DNA of 61,392 nucleotides from Aphodousia faecalis (GTDB lineage: Bacteria; Pseudomonadota; Gammaproteobacteria; Burkholderiales; Burkholderiaceae_F), in assembly GCA_018712705.1 (NCBI GenBank), contig DVGM01000065.1, positions 1-61,392 of the forward strand, read 5' to 3'. The first letter of the stretch is position 1, and each line of letters starts with the position of its first letter. This document shows positions 53,398 through 61,392 of the stretch, one piece after another. Below the pieces are notes generated by a model that was not told the origin of the DNA, did no database searches, and worked only from the letters and a program-made list of their open reading frames with translations. The position numbers were made by a program, and so were the translations under genes.

Positions 53398-53652
53398 TCA
53401 GTTATGGTGTCTCCAAGGAAACCATTGAAAAGACGCCGGCACCGGGTCGTAACCATGGCCCCCAAAAGGATTGCAACGAACAATCCTCGCCACCATTAAC
53501 CAACTTCCTTTTAAAACTCCAAAACGTTCAATGGCCTCTATTGAGTACTGTGAACAGGTCGGATGAAACCGACACTCCCTCCCAATCCAAGGTGATAGCA
53601 CGAGTTGGTAAAACCGAATACATGCAATCAGTACGGATCTCAGGGCATTCAC
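53398..53652 (-). CDS. yidD: Membrane protein insertion efficiency factor YidD
   Basis: This 84-residue protein has the YidD signature: RFYQLVLSPWIGRECRFHPTCSQYSIEAIERFG and then GHGYDPVP. The three conserved cysteines are present, and the N-terminus forms an amphipathic helix on the inner leaflet. Its start overlaps the rnpA stop by 4 bases (ATGA), indicating translational coupling. Confidence 0.95.
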   Translation of the reverse strand: MNALRSVLIACIRFYQLVLSPWIGRECRFHPTCSQYSIEAIERFGVLKGSWLMVARIVRCNPFGGHGYDPVPASFQWFPWRHHN

Positions 53653-54110
53653 TTTGATTCCCTCGATGAGACAGACACTTTGGATAAAAAATACCCAAAG
53701 AGTTTTTCAATGTCGTTTCGAATTAAAATTTTTCTTGCCTTCTTACTTAAGTCTTTTTGACTGCAATCTGGCAATCTACACTTCAATCGGCAATTAATAT
53801 CTAAACCATATTGTCGATTTGAAAGCGCTTGAATAAGTGTTTGACGACTCGTTCGGGCTTTTTCCCGCAACAACCGTTTCACTAATGCCCTTTCGACTGA
53901 TAAATGAGCATTTTGTTTACCAATGGTAAACCCAAAGCGGACCAATCCGATTTGATCAGTCTTTAAGGCACTAATTGTGAAAAAATCCGAATAGCTTCGG
54001 ATTAATTTCGTTTTGTTTGCAGACAAAACCGCCCCGAACTCCGCCGATTTTATCAAACGGATACTTCGAGGCAGCCCATTCGGTTTATTAACCGTAGCAT
54101 TCACGGCCAA
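53649..54110 (-). CDS. rnpA: Ribonuclease P protein component RnpA
   Basis: This 153-residue basic protein is the subunit that helps the RNase P RNA mature tRNA 5' ends. The family core is RFGFTIGKQNAHLSVERALVKRLLREKAR. The usual RNR motif (R-N-x-x-K-R) reads RALVKR here, so the conserved Asn is an Ala. Both N- and C-terminal extensions make it longer than the typical 115-125 residues. It lies 23 bases after rpmH and overlaps yidD. Confidence 0.88.
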   Translation of the reverse strand: MAVNATVNKPNGLPRSIRLIKSAEFGAVLSANKTKLIRSYSDFFTISALKTDQIGLVRFGFTIGKQNAHLSVERALVKRLLREKARTSRQTLIQALSNRQYGLDINCRLKCRLPDCSQKDLSKKARKILIRNDIEKLFGYFLSKVSVSSRESK

Positions 54111-54133
54111 CTTCCGCCGTGAGATTCTCTCAA

Positions 54134-54274
54134 TTAGAGAGCGAGAACGTGACGTCCCTTGGCGCGGCGAGCAGCCAAGACACGACGACCGCCCTTGGTA
54201 CGACTGCGAACCAAGAAGCCATGCGTACGAGCACGCTTGACCTTAGACGGTTGATAAGTACGTTTGGTAGCCAT
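54134..54274 (-). CDS. rpmH: Ribosomal protein L34
   Basis: This 46-residue basic protein of the large subunit starts MATKRTYQPSKVKRARTHGFLVRSRT and ends GRHVLAL. The start at 54,274 was chosen because MxKRTYQPS is the universal N-terminus; the frame continues 30 codons upstream without support. It is the first gene of the rpmH-rnpA-yidD-yidC operon. Confidence 0.97.
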   Translation of the reverse strand: MATKRTYQPSKVKRARTHGFLVRSRTKGGRRVLAARRAKGRHVLAL

Positions 54275-54404
54275 GACGACAATCCTTAAAAAATATTGGA
54301 TAGTAAAAATCTTACAGAGATCACTATAGGGATCCCGAACACAGACCCCTCCCCGGCCTTTCACACTTCGGCCTTGGTTGTTTCAGATCCGTGAAAAACA
54401 TGGT

Positions 54405-54434
54405 ATTACACATCAAAAACCTATGTTTTGTCAA
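54405..54434 (-). promoter_or_regulatory. rpmH promoter
   Basis: On the minus strand TTGACA (54,429-54,434) and TGTAAT (54,405-54,410) are 18 bases apart, about 130 bases upstream of the rpmH start, leaving a long leader. Confidence 0.7.
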
Positions 54435-54573
54435 GTTTTTTAATATCTTAGGGAATCTTTTCGCTAGAACAAGTGAATCTGAATTTGTTAGTAGGAAAAA
54501 CACTAGGTTTAGATAAAAAAAATTTTTATCCAATATCTAGTGTTTTTATTAGTAGTGGTAAAAATATTTTGAG

Positions 54574-54582
54574 TTATCCACA
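54574..54582 (+). promoter_or_regulatory. DnaA box upstream of dnaA
   Basis: TTATCCACA is a perfect DnaA box, followed by GTTGACTG. It is the only exact box in the rpmH-dnaA gap and could serve dnaA autoregulation or origin function. Confidence 0.8.
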
Positions 54583-54649
54583 GTTGACTGCCTATTATTT
54601 AAGCAACCTCAACAAAACAGAGCCTTTTTTTATCAGTACAATGACTCAA

Positions 54650-54676
54650 AGCTTCCTACATCCGGGAGGCTTTTTC
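54650..54676 (+). terminator. Orphan terminator upstream of dnaA
   Basis: AGCTTCC and GGAGGCT (one G-U) pair around an 8-base loop, followed by TTTTT. No convincing gene precedes it on the plus strand; the next gene, dnaA, starts 256 bases later. Confidence 0.6.
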
Positions 54677-54735
54677 GTCTGAAAGTTATCTCTTTTTTTA
54701 TATAAAAACAATTAATAATTATTTGTTTTTATTGG

Positions 54736-54775
54736 AATTTGTCAATTTGACAAATTAAAAGACTATTTTTCTAGT
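54736..54775 (+). promoter_or_regulatory. Palindrome overlapping a candidate dnaA promoter
   Basis: AATTTGTCAA and TTGACAAATT form perfect 10-bp arms with one central base (54,736-54,756). The right arm contains TTGACA (54,747-54,752), a consensus -35, with TCTAGT 17 bases further as a weak -10. A regulator binding the palindrome would block the promoter. Inference from sequence only. Confidence 0.55.
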
Positions 54776-54931
54776 CGCTGAATCTTTAAATCATTAGCTT
54801 CGACGGCTATTGGTGTGGCGCTCTTACTTTCTCTAGCGTCTACGAATATGTGAGGGGATACGGATGTAGTTTTCCCCGTTGTTATTCTTACTTTGTTTAT
54901 AAAAAATATAAAAGTTGCTCGGAGTGTCTTT

Positions 54932-56275
54932 ATGAATTTCTGGGAACAATGTTTAATTCAGCTGGCCAATATTATTGACCAACAAGATTTTGAGCGCTGG
55001 ATTAAGACTCTCGTCTGCATTAATTGGGACGAAAAAAATCGCACCCTTATTTTAGGGCATAGAACTTTGCAAGCTATTGATACGATTGAGACACACTTCA
55101 GTACAAGGATCTCTTCGGTTGCATCAGCCATTGCCCACGATGCCGTAACCGTTCAGTACCACCAAACAGAAGGAATGGTGGAAGCGGCGCAGGCACAATT
55201 GGATTTAGTCCCGGCAGAAAATACTCAGGAAACGCTTTCCGAGCAAGCTTACGCTTGTGGGTTGCGTTCACAACAAACATTTGAGAACTTTGTTGCCGGT
55301 TCATCTAACCAACTGGCCTATGTTGCCGCGAAAAGTGTAGGGGATAATCCTGGGAAAAATTACAACCCGCTCTTTATATATGGGGGAGTGGGGTTAGGAA
55401 AAACGCACCTTATGCACGCAGTAGGGAACCAAATGTTGAAAAACAATCCCGAAGCCCGTGTGCTTTGCGTGGGTACACAGACATTTATTAATGATTTCAC
55501 CACTGCTGTTAGGGAAAATAACTACGTTCCGTTTGATCATAAATATCAAAATTTGGACGCTCTGTTTATTGATGATATTCAGTACCTTGGCGGCAAACGG
55601 CAAATTCAACAAAAACTTTTTGAAGTTTTTGAAAAATTGGTCCCCCACGGAAAACAAATCATTTTTACGAGCGACACTTACGCTAGAAGCCTAAAGGATA
55701 TGGACGAACGGCTAATTTCTCGCTTTACTTCCGGCTTATCGGTCGAGGTGGAGCCTCCGGAATTAGAAACCAGAGTCGCCATTTTGCAGAAAAAATCCTT
55801 TGCTCAACGCTTTGACTTGCCCGATGATGTTGCCTACTTTATTGCCCGGCATCTCAAAAGCAACGTCAGAGAGTTGGAGGGAGCTCTCAACATTGTCATT
55901 GCTTTTGCTAAGTTCAACAATGAAGGACGAGTTACTGTTGATAAAGCAAGAGAAGCCTTGCAAGGAATGCTTGTTGCCTCAACATCCCAATTAACCGTTG
56001 AGCGCATTCAAGGTATGGTGGCTGAATACTTCAAGATTTCTTTAGCGGAAATGTATTCCAAAACCCGTGTTAAGAAAGTGGCCGTTCCCAGACAAATTGC
56101 GATGTACCTCTGCAAAGAATTGACTAAAAGCAGTTTGGCCGAAATAGGGGAGCGTTTTGGTAAACGTGACCATACAACGGTTTTGCACGGTGTTAAAAAA
56201 ATTACTGATGCTCGAGCAAAGGACAAAGATCTGAATTACCAAATTCACGTTCTAGAACAAATGCTTAAAAATTAA
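54932..56275 (+). CDS. dnaA: Chromosomal replication initiator DnaA
   Basis: This 447-residue AAA+ initiator binds DnaA boxes and melts the origin. Domain I starts MNFWEQCLIQL, with a short linker (about 75-110). Walker A is GGVGLGKTHLMHA, Walker B is LFIDDIQYLGGK, and the C-terminal box-recognition motif is KRDHTTVLHGVKKI. The start was set at ATG 54,932 because GGAG lies just upstream; a frame 13 codons longer has no ribosome-binding site. It is followed by dnaN and gyrB. Confidence 0.97.
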   Translation: MNFWEQCLIQLANIIDQQDFERWIKTLVCINWDEKNRTLILGHRTLQAIDTIETHFSTRISSVASAIAHDAVTVQYHQTEGMVEAAQAQLDLVPAENTQETLSEQAYACGLRSQQTFENFVAGSSNQLAYVAAKSVGDNPGKNYNPLFIYGGVGLGKTHLMHAVGNQMLKNNPEARVLCVGTQTFINDFTTAVRENNYVPFDHKYQNLDALFIDDIQYLGGKRQIQQKLFEVFEKLVPHGKQIIFTSDTYARSLKDMDERLISRFTSGLSVEVEPPELETRVAILQKKSFAQRFDLPDDVAYFIARHLKSNVRELEGALNIVIAFAKFNNEGRVTVDKAREALQGMLVASTSQLTVERIQGMVAEYFKISLAEMYSKTRVKKVAVPRQIAMYLCKELTKSSLAEIGERFGKRDHTTVLHGVKKITDARAKDKDLNYQIHVLEQMLKN

Positions 56276-56391
56276 GACGAATTAGGAAATTTCGTCCTCC
56301 CAAATCCTTATAAAATCCACTAAAATTGGGAGGTTAAACGGCAGGTGATTTGCCTGTTGAAGATGGTTTACTTGTTTAAAAGGATAAGGGA

Positions 56392-57510
56392 ATGTTAATC
56401 ATCAAGAGCCCGCGAGAAGCTTTCGCAACTCCGGTTCAAGCTGTCAGTGGGATTGTCGGAAAGCAACGCCAAACGCTGCCCATTTTGTCCAATATTTTGA
56501 TTTCTAAGGTTGGCACACGCGTTGACTTTACTGCAACTGATTTAGACATTGAAATCAAAACTTTTGCCGACATTGGAGCAGAAGGTCCGGATATCAGTGT
56601 GACAGTGGATGCCGCTAAGTTACAGAGCTTGATTAGTGCACTTAATCACGGCTCTGAAGTGACGTTGTCTCAGCCCAGTCAGTCTGACCCGACAGTTGAG
56701 CTCAAACAGGGAAAGAGTACATTTAAGCTCAACACATTGCCGGCAGACGAGTTCCCGAATCGTCCTGAAGCTCAATTCACACAAAGCTTTGCTATCCCTG
56801 CCAATCAAATTCGTCATCTTCTCCAGTTGGTTCATTTTTCAATGGCCCAACAAGACATCCGTTATTTCTTAAACGGTATGCTGTTATCTGTAGAAGGTGA
56901 TGTCATTCGTGTGGTCACCACAGATGGTCACCGTCTGGCTTACTGTGAAGGCAAATTAGAATCTGCGCTGACACAGAACATTCAATGTATTGTTCCCCGC
57001 CGCACAGTCATGGAAATGCTTCGTTTGATCCCTGATAGCGATGAGTCCATCATTATTGCTATCTCTGAAGCAGAAATTCGAATTACCTGGGGCAACATTA
57101 CCTTGTCTTCAAAATTGGTGGAAGGAAAGTTCCCGGACTACAACCGTGTCATTCCGGTCAATAACACCAATATCTTTGTTATTAAGCGTGATGTCTTACT
57201 CGGTGCTTTAAAGAGAACCGCTATTTTGGCTAATGCCAAGCTTCGCGGTGTCAAGTGGGAACTTAAAAATAACACCCTGACAATTCAAAGTACCAACTCT
57301 GACCAAGAAGAAGCCAAGGATGTCTTGGACATTGAATACAACGGCATTGACATCGAAATTGGTTTCAACCTTTTGTACTTGCAAGATGTTTTGAATAATT
57401 TGCGCAGTGAAGAGGTTCAATTTGCATTGCATAGCAACACTGGTGCAATGCTTGTAACCATGCCTGATAATTCTTCGTTCAAGTATGTTGTTATGCCGAT
57501 GCGCACCTAA
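56392..57510 (+). CDS. dnaN: DNA polymerase III sliding clamp (beta subunit)
   Basis: This 372-residue protein is made of three similar clamp domains (about 1-123, 130-250 and 255-372) that dimerise into a ring. Family features include MLIIKSPREAFATPVQAV at the start, TDGHRLAY in the middle and the C-terminal MPMR(T), which lies at the protein-binding pocket. It is 116 bases after dnaA. It is also the partner of TnsE, encoded by the Tn7 in this window. Confidence 0.96.
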   Translation: MLIIKSPREAFATPVQAVSGIVGKQRQTLPILSNILISKVGTRVDFTATDLDIEIKTFADIGAEGPDISVTVDAAKLQSLISALNHGSEVTLSQPSQSDPTVELKQGKSTFKLNTLPADEFPNRPEAQFTQSFAIPANQIRHLLQLVHFSMAQQDIRYFLNGMLLSVEGDVIRVVTTDGHRLAYCEGKLESALTQNIQCIVPRRTVMEMLRLIPDSDESIIIAISEAEIRITWGNITLSSKLVEGKFPDYNRVIPVNNTNIFVIKRDVLLGALKRTAILANAKLRGVKWELKNNTLTIQSTNSDQEEAKDVLDIEYNGIDIEIGFNLLYLQDVLNNLRSEEVQFALHSNTGAMLVTMPDNSSFKYVVMPMRT

Positions 57511-57541
57511 TGCGCGTGCGTAGCGTGATTTCATGTATAAC

Positions 57542-57573
57542 ACACCCGCTCTGGATACCTTCAGAGCGGGTGT
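57542..57573 (+). terminator. Hairpin between dnaN and gyrB without a T-tract
   Basis: ACACCCGCTCTG and CAGAGCGGGTGT are perfect 12-bp arms around an 8-base loop. No T-run follows (CCTGACAATT), so it may be a processing or attenuating structure rather than a full terminator. Confidence 0.6.
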
Positions 57574-57632
57574 CCTGACAATTAAGAGAAGCAATTTTTA
57601 GACTGTTTTTAAGTTTTTAAGAGAAAAAATTT

Positions 57633-60122
57633 ATGAGTGAAGCTGATAAAAAACTCAATCCGAATGACTATGGTGCAGCCTCTATCGTAGTATTGGAAGG
57701 ACTAGAAGCCGTTCGTAAACGTCCCGGTATGTATATTGGTGACACCGCAGACGGATCTGGTCTTCACCATCTAATTTATGAGGTTGTCGATAATTCGATT
57801 GACGAAGCATTAGCCGGCTTTGCTGATGAAATTGTCGTCACATTACACACAGATGGTTCTGTCTCCATTGAAGATAATGGTCGTGGCATTCCGACTGACA
57901 TCAAGATGGACGATAAACATGAACCTAAACGCAGTGCAGCTGAAATTGCTTTAACCGAACTGCATGCAGGCGGAAAGTTTTCTGAAAATAGCTACAAAAT
58001 TTCAGGCGGACTTCACGGAGTCGGCGTCTCTTGCGTTAACGCATTGTCTACATGGTTGAAGTTGACCGTTTGCCGAGAAAATAGAGCTCACTTTCTCGAA
58101 TTTGAACGAGGCAAGCTGATCAATCGACAAACCGAAATTATCCAAACGGTCAATGGCCCGGTTGAAGTGTCGCCTATGATTGATTTGGGACCGACTGATA
58201 AACGCGGAACGCTGGTCCATTTTTATCCTGATAAAGAAATCTTCAGCGACATTACCTTTAGTTTTGAAAGACTCTCTGAACGCTTGAGAGAACTGTCGTT
58301 TTTAAATTCCGGCGTCAATATTCTTTTACTGGATCAAAGAACCGGAAAAGAAGAGCGTTTTCATGCACAAGGCGGCGTAAGAGGCTTTGTTGAATACATC
58401 AATCAAAATAGAGTTGTTTTACATAAAACACCGTTTTATACCTTAAAAACCGTAGAGTCTCAAGGCGTACCGGTTACGGTCGAAGTGTCAATGCAATGGA
58501 ATGACACTTATAACGAACGCTTGACTGCTTATACCAATAACATTCCCCAAAAAGACGGGGGAACGCACGTCACTGGTCTTAGAAGTGCAATGACCAGAGT
58601 CATTAAGAATTACATTTCTAAGGAAGGCTTGGATAAAAAACTTAAAAATGACATTGATGGTGAGGACATGCGAGAAGGTTTGACTTGCATCCTTTCTGTC
58701 AAGGTACCGCAGCCAAAATTCAGTTCGCAAACGAAAGATAAACTGGTTTCAAGTGAAGTCAGACCCGCCGTTGAAGATGTCATTAATACGGAGTTGGCCA
58801 GTTACTTGGATGAGAATCCGGCTGAAGCTCATGCTATTTGCGAAAAAATCGTTGCTGCTTCCCGTGCGCGAGAAGCGGCTCGAAAAGCTCGCGACATGAG
58901 TAGAAAATCAGTACTGATGTCAGGGTCCCTGCCTGGAAAACTGGCTGATTGCCAAGAGAAAAATCCGGCTTTAAGCGAACTTTTCTTAGTCGAAGGTGAC
59001 TCCGCAGGCGGTTCTGCCAAGACTGGTAGAAATCGTAAGAATCAAGCTATTTTGCCTTTGAGAGGCAAAATTTTGAATGTTGAAAAAGCTTCACACGAGA
59101 AGTTACTTGATAGCGAACAAGTCCGTACCTTAGCTTTGGCACTGGGATGTAGCATCGGTAAGGATTTTGATATCGAAAAATTGCGCTATCACCGCATCAT
59201 TATCATGACTGATGCTGACGTGGACGGTGCACATATTTCAACATTGCTGTTGACCTTCTTCTACCGTCAAATGACGCCTTTAATCGAACGCGGTTATGTG
59301 TACATTGCTCAGCCCCCGTTGTATAAGATCACGGTCAATAAAAAAGATATTTACGTCAAAGATGACCATGAATACAACAAGGTTATCTTAGAGATTGCTC
59401 TCAAAGATGCTGAGCTTTATAGAAATGAAGAAGCGTTCCAAAAAGGAGAGAAAATCTGGGGAACTGAGCTTGAAAAATTAGCCGACAGCTACATTCAAAG
59501 TTCTGAGGTTCTTCAACGTTTGAGTTTGGTGATTGATCGATCTGTACTCCTAGCAATCACTGCTGGTGTGAAGATTAATCTTGACACATTTGAGAACGCA
59601 CAACGTTCGGCACAAGCCCTTATGGATCAAATTCGCGATAAACACTTAAAGGTGATTGCTAAACAAGACGAAGAAACTCACCGTGTTTATCTGGCTATTG
59701 AAAGAATGGTCTATGGGAATGTCCGGCACTCCAGAATGGACGCTCATTTCCTAAATACAGCGGATTACTCTTTGTTGGTAAAAACTGCTCAAGATTTACA
59801 GGGAATTGTGGCTGAAGGCGCCCGTGTAGTTCGTGGAAATAAATCCCATCCCGTTAAAAACTTTGAAGAAGCTATTCAGTGGCTGATGAATGAAGCAAGT
59901 TCTGGATTGACTCGTCAACGCTACAAAGGTTTGGGAGAAATGAACGCTGAGCAATTAGCCGAAACAACGATGCAGCCAGAAAATAGACGGTTGTTGAGAG
60001 TTCGTTTGGAGGATGCGGCCAGTTCAGATAATGTCTTCTCCATGTTGATGGGAGACAATGTTGAACCAAGAAGACGTTTCATTGAAGATAACGCGCTCTT
60101 TGTGAATAACATTGATATTTAA
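57633..60122 (+). CDS. gyrB: DNA gyrase subunit B
   Basis: This 829-residue ATPase subunit of gyrase introduces negative supercoils. The GHKL ATP site is seen in VDNSIDEALAG, DNGRGIPTD and GGLHGVGVS. The TOPRIM domain carries FLVEGDSAGGSAKTGRN and the metal Asp pair in MTDADVDGAHI, with PLRGKILNVEKA conserved. The C-terminus has the QRYKGLGEMNAEQL signature. It is about 25 residues longer than E. coli GyrB. It ends in a strong terminator. Confidence 0.97.
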   Translation: MSEADKKLNPNDYGAASIVVLEGLEAVRKRPGMYIGDTADGSGLHHLIYEVVDNSIDEALAGFADEIVVTLHTDGSVSIEDNGRGIPTDIKMDDKHEPKRSAAEIALTELHAGGKFSENSYKISGGLHGVGVSCVNALSTWLKLTVCRENRAHFLEFERGKLINRQTEIIQTVNGPVEVSPMIDLGPTDKRGTLVHFYPDKEIFSDITFSFERLSERLRELSFLNSGVNILLLDQRTGKEERFHAQGGVRGFVEYINQNRVVLHKTPFYTLKTVESQGVPVTVEVSMQWNDTYNERLTAYTNNIPQKDGGTHVTGLRSAMTRVIKNYISKEGLDKKLKNDIDGEDMREGLTCILSVKVPQPKFSSQTKDKLVSSEVRPAVEDVINTELASYLDENPAEAHAICEKIVAASRAREAARKARDMSRKSVLMSGSLPGKLADCQEKNPALSELFLVEGDSAGGSAKTGRNRKNQAILPLRGKILNVEKASHEKLLDSEQVRTLALALGCSIGKDFDIEKLRYHRIIIMTDADVDGAHISTLLLTFFYRQMTPLIERGYVYIAQPPLYKITVNKKDIYVKDDHEYNKVILEIALKDAELYRNEEAFQKGEKIWGTELEKLADSYIQSSEVLQRLSLVIDRSVLLAITAGVKINLDTFENAQRSAQALMDQIRDKHLKVIAKQDEETHRVYLAIERMVYGNVRHSRMDAHFLNTADYSLLVKTAQDLQGIVAEGARVVRGNKSHPVKNFEEAIQWLMNEASSGLTRQRYKGLGEMNAEQLAETTMQPENRRLLRVRLEDAASSDNVFSMLMGDNVEPRRRFIEDNALFVNNIDI

Positions 60123-60129
60123 TACACTT

Positions 60130-60158
60130 GCGGGAGATTAAGTCTCCCGCTTTTTTTT
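60130..60158 (+). terminator. gyrB terminator
   Basis: GCGGGAGA and TCTCCCGC pair around TTAAG and are followed by eight T residues. It begins 8 bases after the gyrB stop. Confidence 0.95.
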
Positions 60159-60171
60159 AGGATAAACAACA

Positions 60172-61137
60172 ATGCCTGATACTACACACGAAAAATTAGT
60201 TGTCGCCGTTTCCAGCCGAGCATTGTTTGATTTAGAGGCTGAGCACAAAATATTTGAAGATCAAGGTATCGAAGCTTATAGAGACTACCAAACTCAGCAC
60301 GTACAAACGCCTTTAAATCCTGGTGTTGCCTTTCCTTTTGTCAGGCGTTTATTGAGTCTAAATGAATATTTTCCAAAAGAGGAAGAACCTTTCAGAGTTA
60401 TCGTTTTATCCAGAAATAGTCCAGAATCTGGCCAGCGCTTTTTTAATTCTTGTAAATACTACAAACTGCCCATCCGAGGAGGGGCTTTTACCTCTGGACA
60501 GCCAACATTTCCCTACATGAAGGCTTATGGAGCATCGTTATTTTTAAGTGCCAATAGTAAAAGTGTTTTAGAAGCCACTCAAATGGGGTATCCGGCCGGT
60601 TTGGTGCTTCCTTCAAAGGCCAACGATGATCAGGAAGATAAAGGATTACGAATCGCCTTTGATTTTGATGGGGTTGTCATTGATGACGATAGTGAAAAGC
60701 AATACAAACAATCAGGGTTAGAGGGTTTCCAAGATTATGAAAGTAAACATGTTGACTCACCTCATAACGCCGGCCCTTTAACCGAACTTTTTAAAAAGTT
60801 AGCCTACTTCCAACAATTAGACATGCAGAGAAGGGGAAAAGAAGATCCCTATTATCAGCCGGTTATTAGAATCTCAATTGTCACATCCCGAGGAGCACCA
60901 AGCGAAGAAAGACTGATTACAACACTAAAAAGCTGGGGAATGAATGCCGCAGAACTTTTTCTAATGGACGGTATGCCCAAGCAGTTTGTCCTTGAACAGC
61001 TTCGCCCTCATATTTTCTTTGATGACCAAATTCAGCACTTACAGTCCGCAGCTCATGCTGTTCCAAGTGTTTTAATTCCTTTTGGTGTAACAAGGGAAAA
61101 TTCCGTTAAAACATTGTTAGAAAAACAATCAGATTAA
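60172..61137 (+). CDS. Cytosolic 5'-nucleotidase (PF06189 family)
   Basis: This 321-residue HAD-fold protein belongs to the family of cytosolic 5'-nucleotidases (NT5C1-like). It has the paired motifs VAVSSRALFDLEAEHKIFEDQG at the N-terminus and RIAFDFDGVVIDDDSE at about 160-175, whose DxD is the nucleophile motif, with later SIVTSRGAPSEERLI and HIFFDDQ. It would dephosphorylate nucleoside monophosphates in the cytoplasm. It lies 14 bases after the gyrB terminator, with AGGAT upstream. The DnaA-box cluster follows directly. Confidence 0.88.
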   Translation: MPDTTHEKLVVAVSSRALFDLEAEHKIFEDQGIEAYRDYQTQHVQTPLNPGVAFPFVRRLLSLNEYFPKEEEPFRVIVLSRNSPESGQRFFNSCKYYKLPIRGGAFTSGQPTFPYMKAYGASLFLSANSKSVLEATQMGYPAGLVLPSKANDDQEDKGLRIAFDFDGVVIDDDSEKQYKQSGLEGFQDYESKHVDSPHNAGPLTELFKKLAYFQQLDMQRRGKEDPYYQPVIRISIVTSRGAPSEERLITTLKSWGMNAAELFLMDGMPKQFVLEQLRPHIFFDDQIQHLQSAAHAVPSVLIPFGVTRENSVKTLLEKQSD

Positions 61138-61146
61138 TTAGAAGAT

Positions 61147-61167
61147 TTATCCACAAAGTTATCCACA
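61147..61167 (+). promoter_or_regulatory. Paired DnaA boxes after the 5'-nucleotidase gene
   Basis: TTATCCACA (61,147-61,155) and TTATCCACA (61,159-61,167) stand in direct repeat separated by AAG, one helical turn apart centre to centre. The same pair in opposite orientation occurs at 35,213-35,233. Confidence 0.88.
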
Positions 61168-61178
61168 AAATATAAAGG

Positions 61179-61215
61179 GCCTCAATCCCGCTAGTTTCAG
61201 GGGACTGAGGCTTTA
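61179..61215 (+). terminator. Terminator of the 5'-nucleotidase gene
   Basis: GCCTCAaTCCC and GGGGAcTGAGGC pair with one internal mismatch around a loop CTAGTTTCA and are followed by TTTATTATC. It lies immediately after the paired DnaA boxes. Confidence 0.78.
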
Positions 61216-61392
61216 TTATCAATATTCTGAGTATTATTAAATTTACCTTTTTTAATTAAAAATCAAATAGATACAATATATACGCATAATTTTGCGAATT
61301 ATAAATTTTTATCCGAAATAACAAAGACTTAAATAGGTTATCCCAAATAATCCACAAAGTTATCCACAATTTTTTTTAGTAAAAAATAAGTG
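61216..61392 (+). other. AT-rich DnaA-box cluster, candidate origin element (runs off the window)
   Basis: About 120 bases of almost pure A/T sequence are followed by three tandem boxes: TTATCCCAA (61,338, imperfect), TAATCCACA (61,348, one mismatch) and TTATCCACA (61,360, perfect), then a T-run. The spacing of the last two repeats the 12-base pitch of the other pairs. An unwinding-prone stretch beside ordered boxes is typical of oriC. The window ends before the next gene. Confidence 0.6.

Larger units (their letters stand above)
54275..54931. other. rpmH-dnaA intergenic region (conventional oriC position)
   Basis: This 657-base AT-rich gap lies between divergent rpmH and dnaA. It holds the rpmH promoter, a single perfect DnaA box (54,574), an orphan terminator hairpin (54,650) and a palindrome-promoter ahead of dnaA. 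Gene orientation switches here, as expected at an origin, but only one perfect DnaA box is present. Confidence 0.6.

Noticed and set aside
54473..54682. A 69-codon plus-strand frame upstream of dnaA
   Set aside because: No ribosome-binding site or family features, and it runs across the terminator hairpin and DnaA box; a noncoding role fits better.

Overview
The window is a stretch of bacterial chromosome around the replication-origin gene cluster. It carries rpmH, rnpA, yidD, yidC, mnmE, mnmG, rsmG, parA, parB, the whole atp operon, dnaA, dnaN and gyrB. Several neighbourhoods point to a betaproteobacterium of the order Burkholderiales: DUF971-ubiE-Tim44-like, hemE-priA beside the atp operon, and parAB next to atpI. 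The moderate to low G+C content and a stand-alone autotransporter barrel suggest a host-associated Sutterellaceae-like organism. That family placement is inference; no rRNA gene is present to test it.

Layout. Positions 1-2.8 kb hold a gene end, a small membrane protein and an OmpR/QseBC-type two-component system, followed by a periplasmic HtrA/DegP protease (2.9-4.3 kb). A complete tripartite RND efflux operon (mexA-mexB-oprM-tetR order, minus strand) lies at 4.4-10.9 kb with a perfect TetR-type operator at its head, then a MarC-family protein.

From 11,888 to 26,329 lies one intact Tn7 transposon (14,442 bp). It has canonical left and right ends, a perfect 5-bp target duplication (GGGGC) and full-length tnsA, tnsB, tnsC, tnsD and tnsE, and sits about 24 bp beyond the glmS stop codon in the usual attTn7 orientation. 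It carries a class 2 integron with a stop-codon-inactivated intI2 and the cassettes estX, sat2 and aadA1 (streptothricin and streptomycin/spectinomycin resistance). Downstream are four uncharacterised ORFs and the 3' end of an IS256-family element. Near the left end is a truncated ORF that looks like the N-terminus of BREX protein BrxA. The insertion cut a bidirectional terminator between glmS and marC, so glmS now reads toward the tns genes.

From 26.3 kb the chromosome continues with glmU-glmS, a Tim44-like protein, ubiE, a DUF971 gene, tRNA-Arg(CCG), an autotransporter barrel gene overlapping priA, hemE, yggU and a universal stress protein. The nine-gene atp operon (37.4-44.4 kb) has a clear promoter and terminator. 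Then come parB-parA-marC, rsmG, mnmG, mnmE, yidC, yidD, rnpA and rpmH on the minus strand, and dnaA, dnaN, gyrB and a 5'-nucleotidase gene on the plus strand.

Chromosome maintenance signals outside genes stand out. Three parS-like ParB sites lie within 2.8 kb (47,006, 48,179 and 49,756). Clusters of DnaA boxes (TTATCCACA) lie between priA and hemE, once upstream of dnaA, and densely in the AT-rich sequence after the 5'-nucleotidase gene at the window end. An identical paired-box arrangement occurs at 35.2 kb and 61.15 kb, and a closely related one at 61.35 kb, so the origin may be split or displaced from the usual rpmH-dnaA gap.
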